From: Jiangella rhizosphaerae
GTDB lineage: Bacteria > Actinomycetota > Actinomycetes > Jiangellales > Jiangellaceae
Assembly (NCBI RefSeq): GCF_003579925.1
Contig: NZ_QUAL01000437.1
Span: 1 to 35,772, forward strand
Direction: 5' to 3'
DNA length: 35,772 bases
The notes beneath the pieces are model-generated. The model ran no database searches, was not told the DNA's origin, and saw nothing but the letters and a program-made list of their open reading frames with translations. Below, in pieces: positions 1-6,965 of the stretch (positions within the stretch are counted from its first letter, which is position 1; the number at the start of each line of letters is the position of its first letter). Position numbers and translations under genes: made by a program.

Positions 1-1
1 G

Positions 2-334
2 GCGCCGGGCTCCGGCGCGGCCTACCTGCTCCGCCGCCGGGCCGCCGCGACCGCCCGCGACGACGCGCTGGCCCGGGCGACGGCGGTCGCCGGGCAGGTG
101 CACGAGGAACTGGCCGAGCTCGCCGACGACGCGCGCCGGCTCGCGGTGCAGGACCAGCGGCTGGCCGGCGGCGCCACCCCGATGTGCCTCAATGGCGCCT
201 ACCTGGTCCCGGTCGACGGTGCGGACGCGTTCGCCGCGGCGGTCGAGGGGCTGCGGGACCGGTACGCGGACTGCCGGTTCGAGCTGGCCGGCCCGTGGCC
301 GGCCTACTCCTTCGTCACGATGGACGAGCCGTGA
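2..334 (+). CDS. gvpL/F: Gas vesicle protein GvpL/GvpF, C-terminal part (5' truncated by window edge)
   Basis: The reading frame is open from base 2 and ends at TGA 332-334, so only the last 110 residues are present. They show the GvpL/F C-terminal signature: an SGAAYLLRRR stretch near the beginning, a helical, charged middle, then LNGAYLV and the terminal ELAGPWPAYSFV block. GvpF/L proteins are accessory structural or assembly factors of the gas vesicle shell, usually 230-280 aa, so roughly the first half lies outside the window. The stop overlaps the next start (GTGA), and gvpA/J-like and gvpK genes follow, which supports the assignment. GvpF and GvpL cannot be told apart from this fragment. 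Confidence 0.9.
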   Translation, partial: APGSGAAYLLRRRAAATARDDALARATAVAGQVHEELAELADDARRLAVQDQRLAGGATPMCLNGAYLVPVDGADAFAAAVEGLRDRYADCRFELAGPWPAYSFVTMDEP

Positions 335-513
335 CGCTCACCCCGGTCCGGCCCGACGGGGCGCAGATCGCGCTGGTCGACCTGCTCGACCGGCTGCTCG
401 GCACGGGCGTCGTCCTGTCCGGCGACATCACCATCTCGCTGGCCGGTGTCGACCTGGTGGAGGTCCGGCTGCATGCGCTGATCCGGTCGATCCGGGCGGA
501 GGAGCGACGATGA
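331..513 (+). CDS. Gas vesicle GvpA/GvpJ/GvpM-type small protein
   Basis: A 60-aa protein starting at a GTG that overlaps the upstream stop by four bases (GTGA). The core contains IALVDLLDRLLGTGVVLSGD followed by ITISLAGVDLVEVRLHALI. This is the amphipathic helix-strand-strand-helix pattern of the GvpA family, the rib-forming shell protein and its minor paralogs GvpJ and GvpM. Actinobacterial clusters often carry such short J/M-type copies between gvpL/F and gvpK, so a minor shell paralog is more likely than the major GvpA. It overlaps gvpK by four bases (ATGA), indicating translational coupling. The J versus M assignment is uncertain. Confidence 0.87.
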   Translation: MTLTPVRPDGAQIALVDLLDRLLGTGVVLSGDITISLAGVDLVEVRLHALIRSIRAEERR

Positions 514-803
514 CCCAGCCGGTGCGCGTCCTGCCGAACCGCGTCGACGCCGACGCGGACTCCGTCGAGCGCGACCTGTTCAAGCTCGTCCTCACCGTCA
601 TCGAGCTGATCCGCCAGCTGATGGAGCGGCAGGCCCTGCGGCGCGTCGACGAGGGCGATCTCAGCGACGAGCAGGTCGAGGCGCTCGGCCAGGCGCTGCT
701 GCGGCTGGACACCGCGATGGCGGAGCTGCGCGGGCGGTACGGGCTGACCATCCGCGACCTCGACCTCGACCTCGGCCCGCTCGGCACGCTGCTGGGCGAC
801 TGA
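510..803 (+). CDS. gvpK: Gas vesicle protein GvpK
   Basis: A 97-aa protein starting at ATG 510, overlapping the previous stop. It has the conserved GvpK organisation: an N-terminal VERDLFKLVLTVIELIRQLM helix, the MERQALRRV segment, an acidic EGDLSDEQVEALGQALLRL helix, and a C-terminal LDLDLGPLGTLL motif. GvpK is a conserved minor component needed for gas vesicle formation. It is the last gene of the cluster in this window, and a strong hairpin follows one base after its stop. The length fits the short actinobacterial GvpK forms. Confidence 0.95.
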   Translation: MTQPVRVLPNRVDADADSVERDLFKLVLTVIELIRQLMERQALRRVDEGDLSDEQVEALGQALLRLDTAMAELRGRYGLTIRDLDLDLGPLGTLLGD

Positions 804-832
804 GCACCGCCGGTCACGACGACCGGCGGTGC
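804..832. terminator. Bidirectional terminator between gvpK and the VOC gene
   Basis: A perfect 12-bp inverted repeat, GCACCGCCGGTC (804-815) and its complement (821-832), with a 5-nt loop. It lies between two convergent genes and overlaps the stop codon of the VOC gene (814-816). There is no U-tract, which is common in high-GC actinobacteria. Confidence 0.8.
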
Positions 833-1176
833 AGGACGCAGAACTCGTTGCCCTCGGGGTCGGCCAGGACGGTGAACCCCTCGCGGCCGGTCTGGCCGAC
901 GTCGGCGCGGGTGGCGCCGAGCCCCAGCAGCCGCTCGACCTCTGCCTCCGCCGTGCCGTCGGCCGCGACGAGGTCCGGGTGGTTGCGGTTCTTCTCGTGC
1001 TTGGGACCGGCGCTGGCCTGCAGCCAGACGGAGAGCGCACCCGCGGGCGCGCCGTCCGGCGGCCGCAGGTGGGTGCCGTCGTCGTCGATCCGGTAACCCA
1101 GCGCGGCGGACCAGAACCGCGCCATCAGGTCCACGTCCCGGACGTCCAGCGTCCACTGCGCGAAGGTGCTCGTCAT
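814..1176 (-). CDS. VOC (glyoxalase/bleomycin resistance-like) family protein
   Basis: A 120-aa protein with ATG at 1176 preceded by GGGAGGATCG. It has the single-unit VOC fold signature: a DVRDVDLMARFWSAALGY opening, a central KHEKNRNHPDLVA segment with a possible metal-ligand His, and the closing VLADPEGNEFCVLH with a terminal Glu. Proteins of this subgroup are annotated as glyoxalase-like; the substrate is unknown. It is divergent from the hemerythrin gene and shares with it a SigB-like promoter region, suggesting a stress-associated role (inference). Confidence 0.88.
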   Translation of the reverse strand: MTSTFAQWTLDVRDVDLMARFWSAALGYRIDDDGTHLRPPDGAPAGALSVWLQASAGPKHEKNRNHPDLVAADGTAEAEVERLLGLGATRADVGQTGREGFTVLADPEGNEFCVLHRRSS

Positions 1177-1207
1177 CGATCCTCCCGGTCGTCGGTGTAG
1201 GGCGGAC

Positions 1208-1256
1208 GTACCCAGCCGAGCAGGTCCCAGGCATGCGGCCGGCGCTCGCGGGGTAC
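1208..1256. promoter_or_regulatory. Back-to-back SigB-like promoters (VOC and hemerythrin genes)
   Basis: Rightward: GCAT at 1231-1234, 16 nt, GGGTAC at 1251-1256, 41 bp before the hemerythrin start. Leftward: GCCT (minus strand, 1232-1229), 15 nt, GGGTAC (minus strand, 1213-1208), 31 bp before the VOC start. Both fit the Streptomyces SigB consensus GNNT-N14-16-GGGTAY. The match is to known consensus; activity is inferred. Confidence 0.6.
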
Positions 1257-1297
1257 GTCCCGGGCCGTCCGAACGGCGTGACCGAAGGGTGGAACGC

Positions 1298-1852
1298 ATG
1301 ACCGACAGCCGTGACGTGGTCGATCTGATCGAGAAGGACCATCGGGAGATCGAGCGGCTCTTCGAGCTGCTGCGCACCGACCCGGGGCAGCGGGACCTGG
1401 CCGTCGCCGAGGTGATGGCGCTGCTGGTCGCGCACAGCCGGGCCGAGGAGGCCGAGGTGTATCCCGTCGCGCGGGACGAGGCCGGAGAGACCGAGGAGGT
1501 CGCGCACAGCCAGGAGGAGCACGCGGAGGCCGAGGCGATCCTCGAGCGGCTCGCGGCCATGGACGCGAACGACCCGCAGTACGAGTCGGTGCTGCAGGAA
1601 CTGGTCGACTCGGTCGGCCACCACGTCGAGGAGGAGGAGAGCACCGTCCTGCCGGGCATGCGGCAGCGGCTCAGCGACGAGCGCCGGGCCGAGCTGGGCG
1701 AGGCGTTCCTCGCCGCGCGCGCCGAGCACCTGGGCGAGCGGCCGGACGAGGCCACCCGCGAGGAGCTGGCCCAGCAGGCGCGCAACCTCGGTGTGGAGCA
1801 CACCGGATCGATGTCCAAGGAGGAGCTGCGCGAGGAGGTCCGGCCCGACTGA
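1298..1852 (+). CDS. Hemerythrin HHE-domain protein with Rho-N-like tail
   Basis: 184 aa, ATG at 1298 with an AGGGTGG ribosome site. Residues 5-120 form a hemerythrin-like four-helix domain with the expected diiron ligands visible: His15, His46 and Glu50 (HSRAE), His70/His75, and His108/His109 with Glu113 (HHVEEEE). After about residue 150 comes a short helical tail (LAQQARNLGVEHTGSMSKEELREEV) resembling the Rho-N/SAP-like motif that often closes actinobacterial stress proteins. Such HHE proteins bind iron and respond to oxygen, NO or peroxide. It is the first gene of a likely three-gene operon and has a SigB-like promoter upstream. Confidence 0.9.
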   Translation: MTDSRDVVDLIEKDHREIERLFELLRTDPGQRDLAVAEVMALLVAHSRAEEAEVYPVARDEAGETEEVAHSQEEHAEAEAILERLAAMDANDPQYESVLQELVDSVGHHVEEEESTVLPGMRQRLSDERRAELGEAFLAARAEHLGERPDEATREELAQQARNLGVEHTGSMSKEELREEVRPD

Positions 1853-1874
1853 GGCCGGTCGTTCGAAGGAGACC

Positions 1875-2252
1875 ATGATGCGGAACCTGCGGCGCTGGGG
1901 CGCGGTGTACGTCCTGATCCTGTTGTTCCTCGGTTCGTGGCTGGGGCAGTTCTTCACCCAGCTGTCGGAGTTCCGCAGCGAGCAGCAGACCCACGGCGAG
2001 CCGTTCACCTGGTCCGACTACCTGGCGTCGTTCTTCGCCTCGACGTTCGAGAACTGGCAGAGCGAGTGGCTGCAGCTGGTCTTCCAGGCCGTGCTGCTCC
2101 TCGCCGCGAAGCACCTGTTGTTCCAGGCCGACGCCGAGGACCTCGAGCGGATCGAGCGCAAGATCGACAATATCCACGAGCGGGTCGGCGCCGGCGAGGT
2201 CGGCCCCGAGCAGGGCGACGAGGCGGCCATCAACCCCGAGCCCAGCACGTGA
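1875..2252 (+). CDS. DUF6766 family small membrane protein
   Basis: 125 aa, ATG at 1875 (a second ATG follows at 1878), with GAAGGAG upstream. Transmembrane helices are predicted by eye at residues 9-28 and 65-83. They flank a conserved loop with HGEPFTWSDYLASFF and the hallmark ENWQSEWLQL, which matches the family annotated as DUF6766. A charged C-terminal coiled segment (EDLERIERKIDNIHERV) faces one side of the membrane. Function is unknown. It sits 22 bp after the hemerythrin gene and 10 bp before the ThDP enzyme gene, so it is probably co-transcribed with them. Confidence 0.85.
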   Translation: MMRNLRRWGAVYVLILLFLGSWLGQFFTQLSEFRSEQQTHGEPFTWSDYLASFFASTFENWQSEWLQLVFQAVLLLAAKHLLFQADAEDLERIERKIDNIHERVGAGEVGPEQGDEAAINPEPST

Positions 2253-2262
2253 GGAGGTACCC

Positions 2263-4053
2263 ATGGCCGAGACGGTGGCGGCCCGGTTGCTGGGGCGGTT
2301 GCGCGAGTGGGGGGTCGAGCAGGTCTTCGGCTATCCGGGCGACGGCATCAACGGGATCGTCGCGGCGTTCGGGGAGGCCGACGACCACCCGCGATTCGTC
2401 CAGTCGCGGCACGAGGAGATGTCGGCGTTCCAGGCCGTGGGGTACGCCAAGTTCAGCGGCCGGCCCGGCGTCTGCCTCGCCACCTCCGGGCCGGGCGCCA
2501 TCCATCTGCTCAACGGCCTCTACGACGCCAAGCTCGACCACGTGCCGGTGGTGGCGATCGCCGGGCAGACCGACCGCGCGGCGATGGGCGGGCACTACCA
2601 GCAGGAGGTCGACCTGCAGGCGCTGTTCAAGGACGTCGCCGGCGAGTACCTGACCGAGGTGAACGTCCCCGAGCAGCTGCCGAACGCCGTCGACCGGGCG
2701 TTCCGGACGGCGCTGGCCCGGCGGGCGCCGACGGCGATCATCGTCCCGGCCGACGTGCAGGAGCTGGAGTACCGCGCCCCGGGCCATGTGTTCCGGCAGG
2801 TGCCGTCCGGCCCGCCGGACGCGCCGTCGTCCGTCGTCGTCCCGGCCCAGGAGCAGCTCGAGGCGGCGGCCGCCGTCCTCAACGCGGGCTCGAAGGTGGC
2901 GATGCTCGTCGGCCAGGGCGCCCGCGGAGCCGCGGACGAGGTCATGCGGGTGGCCGAGACGACCGGGGCCGGCGTGGCGAAGGCGCTGCTCGGCAAGGAC
3001 GTGCTCTCCGACGACCTGCCGTACGTCACCGGGGCGATCGGGCTGCTCGGCACCCGGGCCAGCTACGAGCTGATGCGCGACTGCGACACGCTGCTCATCG
3101 TCGGCTCCAGCTTCCCGTACACCCAGTTCCTGCCCGGCTTCGGCCAGGCCCGTGCGGTCCAGATCGACCTCGACGGGCGGATGGCCGGCATGCGCTACCC
3201 AACGGAGGTCAACCTCGTCGGCGACGCGGCCGCGACGCTGCGGGCGTTGCTGCCGCTGCTCCGGCCGGTGGCCGACCGCTCGTGGCGCACGCGGGTCGAG
3301 CAGACGGTCGCCGACTGGTGGGAGACGGTCGAGCGGCAGGCGATGGTCGACGCGAAGCCCGTCAACCCGATGCGGATCGTGCACGAGCTGTCGCTGCGGA
3401 TCCCCGATGACGCGATCGTCACGGCCGACTCCGGCTCGTCGACGAACTGGTACGCGCGGCTGCTGCGGATGCGGGGGACGATGCGCGGCTCGCTGTCCGG
3501 CACGCTGGCGACGATGGGCGCCGGTGTGCCGTACGCGATCGGCGCGAAGTTCGCCCACCCCGACCGGCCGGTCGTCGCGCTGGCCGGCGACGGCGCGATG
3601 CAGATGAACGGGCTGGCCGAGCTGCTGACGATCGCTCGCTACCAGGACCGCTGGGCCGACCGCCGGCTCGTCGTCTGCGTGTTCCACAACAACGACCTCA
3701 ACCAGGTGACGTGGGAGCTGCGGGCGATGGGCGGGGCGCCCAAGTTCGAGCAGTCGCAGAGCCTCCCCGACGTCGACTACGCGGCGGTGGCGCGCTCCTT
3801 CGGGCTCGACGCGATCACGGTCGACTCCCCGGACCAGGTCGGCGACGCGTGGGACCGCGCGCTGACGGCGGACGGTCCGGTCCTGCTGGACGTCCGGTGC
3901 GACCCCGAGGTGCCGCCGATCCCGCCGCACGCGACGTTCGAGCAGCTCAAGGACACCACGGAGGCACTGCTCAAGGGCGACCCGAACGCCTGGCGGGTGC
4001 TGGTGCAGGGCGTGAAGAGCAAGGCGCAGGAGTTCGTCCCCGGCCGCGGCTGA
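2263..4053 (+). CDS. Thiamine-diphosphate enzyme, pyruvate oxidase/dehydrogenase (PoxB)-like
   Basis: 596 aa, ATG at 2263 after GAGGAGGT. It has the three-domain acetohydroxyacid synthase/pyruvate oxidase layout: an N-terminal PYR domain with YPGDGINGI and the catalytic Glu51 in RHEEMSAF, a central Rossmann-like domain (about 195-335), and a C-terminal PP domain with the ThDP/Mg motif starting at GDG 442-444 and ending in HNND. No C-terminal membrane-binding tail like that of E. coli PoxB is evident. The sequence is nearer to pyruvate oxidase/quinone-dependent pyruvate dehydrogenase than to biosynthetic AHAS (inference from YPGDGINGI and the lack of a regulatory subunit gene). It would decarboxylate a 2-keto acid such as pyruvate. 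Third gene of the stress-like operon. Confidence 0.87.
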   Translation: MAETVAARLLGRLREWGVEQVFGYPGDGINGIVAAFGEADDHPRFVQSRHEEMSAFQAVGYAKFSGRPGVCLATSGPGAIHLLNGLYDAKLDHVPVVAIAGQTDRAAMGGHYQQEVDLQALFKDVAGEYLTEVNVPEQLPNAVDRAFRTALARRAPTAIIVPADVQELEYRAPGHVFRQVPSGPPDAPSSVVVPAQEQLEAAAAVLNAGSKVAMLVGQGARGAADEVMRVAETTGAGVAKALLGKDVLSDDLPYVTGAIGLLGTRASYELMRDCDTLLIVGSSFPYTQFLPGFGQARAVQIDLDGRMAGMRYPTEVNLVGDAAATLRALLPLLRPVADRSWRTRVEQTVADWWETVERQAMVDAKPVNPMRIVHELSLRIPDDAIVTADSGSSTNWYARLLRMRGTMRGSLSGTLATMGAGVPYAIGAKFAHPDRPVVALAGDGAMQMNGLAELLTIARYQDRWADRRLVVCVFHNNDLNQVTWELRAMGGAPKFEQSQSLPDVDYAAVARSFGLDAITVDSPDQVGDAWDRALTADGPVLLDVRCDPEVPPIPPHATFEQLKDTTEALLKGDPNAWRVLVQGVKSKAQEFVPGRG

Positions 4054-4063
4054 TGCGCCGCCG

Positions 4064-5092
4064 TCAGCCCACCTCGTCGAGGAGGTCGAGGACGGCGCGC
4101 TCGACGCGTTCGCGGTCCTCCTCGCCGACCAGCACGTCGTCGGTGCCGAGCCGCTCCAGCAGGGGCCGGATGGTGACGCCCTGCTCGAACGCCTGGATCA
4201 CCGCGGGGTCGACGTAGGCCGACCGGCAGACCGCCGGGGTGTTGCCGAGATACTCGGCGACCTCCTTGATCGCGCGCGCCTCCGCCCGTCGGCGGGCGGT
4301 CCGGCTGAGCGCGGCCGGGTCGTCCGACGCCGTCGCCAGCGCGACCGCGGCGAGCACGGTGCCGTGCCAGGTGCGGAAGTCCTTGGCGCTGTTGCCGTCG
4401 CCGCAGATCTCGTGCAGGTAGTCGTTGATCTCCGGCGATCGGACGTCGTGCCACGCGCCGCCCTCGTAGTAGGCGAGCAGCGTCTGGTCCGGCTCGCGGC
4501 GGCGCATCAGCGCCCGCACCACCGCGACGACGTCCTCGTCGGCGACCGCCTGGACCCGCTCCTGGCCGGACTTGGCCGGGTACTCGAACACGACGTTCCC
4601 GCCCCGGGCGATGCTCACGTGCGAGCGGAGGACGGTGGCGAGGCCGTGCGAGCCGTTCTCCTGCGCGTAGGCCTCGCTGCCGATGCGGAAGAACCCGATG
4701 TCGAGCAGCCGGGCCGCGGTGGCGAGGACGCGGCGGCGGTTCAGCCCGCGGGTGGCGAGGTCGTCGGCGATGCGGACGCGCGCCTTCGGCAGCGCCTCGC
4801 CGAACTCGCGGATCCTGGCGAACTTCTCCCGGTCGCGCCGCACCCGCCAGGACTCGTGGTACAGGTACTGCCGCCGCCCGGCATCGTCGGTGCCGACGGC
4901 CTGCAGGTGACCGTTCGGCCACGGGCAGATCCGCACGTCCTTCCAGGCCGGCGGGATCACCAGGGCCCTGATGCGGGCCAGCGTCTCGTCGTCGGCCAGC
5001 GGCTCGCCGTCGACGCCGACGTAGCCGAAGCCGCGGCCCCGGCGGCGCCGCAGGATCGCCGGGCCGGTCGGATCCCATCGTCGCAGTCGCAC
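4064..5092 (-). CDS. DNA topoisomerase IB (poxvirus/bacterial type)
   Basis: 342 aa. GTG 5092 is chosen because GGAGG lies 8 nt upstream; an in-frame GTG at 5098 would leave only 2 nt. The N-terminal domain (1-80) has RGRGFGYVG and IPPAWKDVRICPWPNGHLQA, typical of bacterial TopIB. The catalytic domain shows FFRIGSEAYA, KDFRTWHGT and the nucleophile Tyr293 in CRSAYVDP. The family relaxes supercoils through a 3'-phosphotyrosine intermediate. The length is normal. It converges on the ThDP gene with a 10-bp gap and is divergent from the SRPBCC gene, sharing a double SigB-like promoter region. Confidence 0.95.
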   Translation of the reverse strand: MRLRRWDPTGPAILRRRRGRGFGYVGVDGEPLADDETLARIRALVIPPAWKDVRICPWPNGHLQAVGTDDAGRRQYLYHESWRVRRDREKFARIREFGEALPKARVRIADDLATRGLNRRRVLATAARLLDIGFFRIGSEAYAQENGSHGLATVLRSHVSIARGGNVVFEYPAKSGQERVQAVADEDVVAVVRALMRRREPDQTLLAYYEGGAWHDVRSPEINDYLHEICGDGNSAKDFRTWHGTVLAAVALATASDDPAALSRTARRRAEARAIKEVAEYLGNTPAVCRSAYVDPAVIQAFEQGVTIRPLLERLGTDDVLVGEEDRERVERAVLDLLDEVG

Positions 5093-5118
5093 CGCCACCC
5101 CCTCCGTGCGCCTGCTCC

Positions 5119-5173
5119 ATACCCCGTTCGCGCCCGGAGCACACGGCCGAATGCCGCCTGCGACCAGGGGTAT
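5119..5173. promoter_or_regulatory. Back-to-back SigB-like promoters (topoisomerase IB and SRPBCC genes)
   Basis: Rightward: GAAT at 5149-5152, 15 nt, GGGTAT at 5168-5173. Leftward: GTGT (minus strand, 5144-5141), 16 nt, GGGTAT (minus strand, 5124-5119). Both match GNNT-N14-16-GGGTAY. The two -10 elements form an inverted repeat, CCATACCCC and GGGGTATGG. They lie 27 and 44 bp from the respective start codons. Confidence 0.65.
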
Positions 5174-5216
5174 GGGCCGAGCGAAGGACGAAACCGACGA
5201 CCCGAGAGGAGCACCG

Positions 5217-5675
5217 ATGAGCACCGCGACGAAGTCGGTCGACGTGCACGTCCCGATCACGACCGCGTACAACCAGTGGACGCAGTTCGAGGAGTTCCCG
5301 AAGTTCATGGACGACGTCGAGTCGGTCCGCCAGCTCGACGACCGGCACCTGCACTGGAAGGTGAAGATCGCCGGCGTGGCGCGGGAGTTCGATGCCGAGA
5401 TCACCGAGCAGCACCCCGACGAGCGCATCGCCTGGCGCTCGACGGGCGGCACCGACCAGGCCGGCGTCGTGACGTTCCACAAGCTCGACGCCGACCACAC
5501 GCGCGTGACGCTGCAGCTGGAGATGGAGCCCGAGGGCATGGCCGAGACCGTCGCCGAGAAGACGGGCGTCGTCTCCAGGGCCGCCGAGCGTGACATGGAG
5601 AACTTCAAGCAGTTCATCGAGGAACGCGGCCTCGCCTCCGGCGCCTGGCGCGGCGACGTCCCGCGCGAGGGCTGA
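5217..5675 (+). CDS. SRPBCC family protein (polyketide cyclase/COQ10-like)
   Basis: 152 aa, ATG at 5217 with GAGAGGAG upstream. A START-like helix-grip fold is indicated by KSVDVHVPITTAYNQWTQFE, then EFPKFMDDVESVRQLDDRHLHW, the strand-rich middle (AEITEQHPDERIAWRS) and a long C-terminal helix (ERDMENFKQFIEERG). Members bind hydrophobic ligands; many actinobacterial copies are small cytosolic proteins of unknown ligand. The neighbourhood and SigB-like promoter suggest a stress-linked membrane or lipid role, but that is only inference. Confidence 0.88.
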   Translation: MSTATKSVDVHVPITTAYNQWTQFEEFPKFMDDVESVRQLDDRHLHWKVKIAGVAREFDAEITEQHPDERIAWRSTGGTDQAGVVTFHKLDADHTRVTLQLEMEPEGMAETVAEKTGVVSRAAERDMENFKQFIEERGLASGAWRGDVPREG

Positions 5676-5681
5676 CCCCGG

Positions 5682-5703
5682 CCGACCGCCGGCGGCGGGT
5701 CGG
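5682..5703. terminator. Possible terminator after the SRPBCC gene
   Basis: CCGACC (5682-5687) pairs with GGTCGG (5698-5703) across a 10-nt GC-rich loop, just after the SRPBCC stop. The stem is short and there is no U-tract. The rest of the gap up to 5862 shows no other clear signal. Confidence 0.4.
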
Positions 5704-5862
5704 TGACCACCGGGTCGCCGGCCCGCCGTGCGCGTGGACGCCGCGGCAAGAGTTCATCGGGACGTCTGCCGGGCTTCCCGTGATCGGACGCCTCCGGTTC
5801 CCCCGGCACGGGACGGTGGTGCGGCTCGCCCGGAGCACCTCGACCGATGCAGGGAGTCCACC

Positions 5863-6921
5863 ATGCGTACCCGCCCGGCGCTGTCCACGATCTCCGCGTT
5901 CGCGCTGACCTCGGCGCTCGCCCTTCTCGGCACGGCCTCCGCCGGCGCCTCCGACAACGAGGCCCTCGACGGCAAGGCCGGGTCGCAGGACCCGGCGTTC
6001 ACCTTCGCCGTCGTCCCCGACACCCAGCAGGAGGTGCTGGACGTGGAGGACACGCGGTTCCTGAACCGGATGCAGTGCCTCGCGGACAACCGCGCCCGGT
6101 TCGACCTCAGGTTCGTCCTGCACATCGGCGACCTCACCAACTGGGGCTGGTTGGTGCCGAGCCAGTACGCGATCGCCTCGGACGGAATGCGGCCGCTGGA
6201 GCAGGCGGGGATTCCCTACACGATCGCGATCGGGAACCACGACACCCGCGCCGTCGGCTGGAACGGCGTCGACGGCTACGGCGGCTCGGCGTACGCGCAG
6301 AACCCCGAGTGCGCGATCCGCTTCTCGCCGGAGGAGTGCGACACCCGCAAACTGGTCATGCACACCGAGGAGTTCAACGCGGTCTTCCCGCCGGAGCGGT
6401 TCGCGCAGGTCGGCGGCACGTTCGAGCCGGGCAAGTCCGACAACCTCTACACGACGTACCGCGCCGGCGGCCGGGACTGGCTGGTTCTGCTCCTGGAGCT
6501 GTGGCCGCGCGCCGAGGCCGTCGAGTGGGCCAAGGAGGTCGTCGCCGCCCACCCTGACCACAACGTCATCGTCAACACGCACTCGTACCTCGCCGGCGAC
6601 ACATCGATCAACCAGACCAACGGCGGCTACGGCCACACGTCCGGCCAGTACCTCTTCGACGAGCTGATCAGCCAGTACGACAACATCAAGCTGGTCTTCT
6701 CGGGCCACACCGGGATCGCCGGTCACCGCACCGACGTCGGCGTCCACGGCAACGTCGTCCACTCGTTCCTGCAGACGTTCCACTCCAACACCACGAACCC
6801 GGTCCGCCTCGTCACCGTCGACACGCGGAAGGGCACGCTGGAGACGTCGATCCACGGCCCGTACACCGGCGAGACCCTCGCCCAGTACGACGTCGACCTG
6901 TCCGGCATCGACTGGGAGTGA
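5863..6921 (+). CDS. Secreted calcineurin-like metallophosphoesterase
   Basis: 352 aa, ATG at 5863 with AGGGAG upstream. A Sec signal peptide spans about residues 1-27, with basic MRTRP, a hydrophobic Ala/Leu core and a cut near ASA or AGA. All metallophosphoesterase motifs are present in order: VVPDTQQ, LHIGDLTNW, IGNHDT, NTHSYL and FSGHTG. These supply the Asp, His and Asn ligands of a dinuclear metal site. The enzyme probably acts outside the membrane on phosphomono- or diesters; the substrate cannot be read from the sequence. It converges on the LacI regulator gene, with a hairpin between. Confidence 0.9.
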   Translation: MRTRPALSTISAFALTSALALLGTASAGASDNEALDGKAGSQDPAFTFAVVPDTQQEVLDVEDTRFLNRMQCLADNRARFDLRFVLHIGDLTNWGWLVPSQYAIASDGMRPLEQAGIPYTIAIGNHDTRAVGWNGVDGYGGSAYAQNPECAIRFSPEECDTRKLVMHTEEFNAVFPPERFAQVGGTFEPGKSDNLYTTYRAGGRDWLVLLLELWPRAEAVEWAKEVVAAHPDHNVIVNTHSYLAGDTSINQTNGGYGHTSGQYLFDELISQYDNIKLVFSGHTGIAGHRTDVGVHGNVVHSFLQTFHSNTTNPVRLVTVDTRKGTLETSIHGPYTGETLAQYDVDLSGIDWE

Positions 6922-6946
6922 TCCGGGGCGGCGGCCGAGCCCGCCG

Positions 6947-6965
6947 GCCGGTCAGGCCGACCGGC
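6947..6965. terminator. Bidirectional terminator between phosphoesterase and LacI genes
   Basis: A 7-bp stem, GCCGGTC and GACCGGC, with loop AGGCC. It overlaps the stop codon of the LacI gene, between two convergent genes. Confidence 0.55.

Noticed and set aside
428-2008. Long leftward open frames across the gas vesicle and hemerythrin genes
   Set aside because: Only the part at 814-1176 has a recognisable protein (VOC). The rest lies opposite well-supported genes and reads as Arg/Pro-rich shadow sequence.
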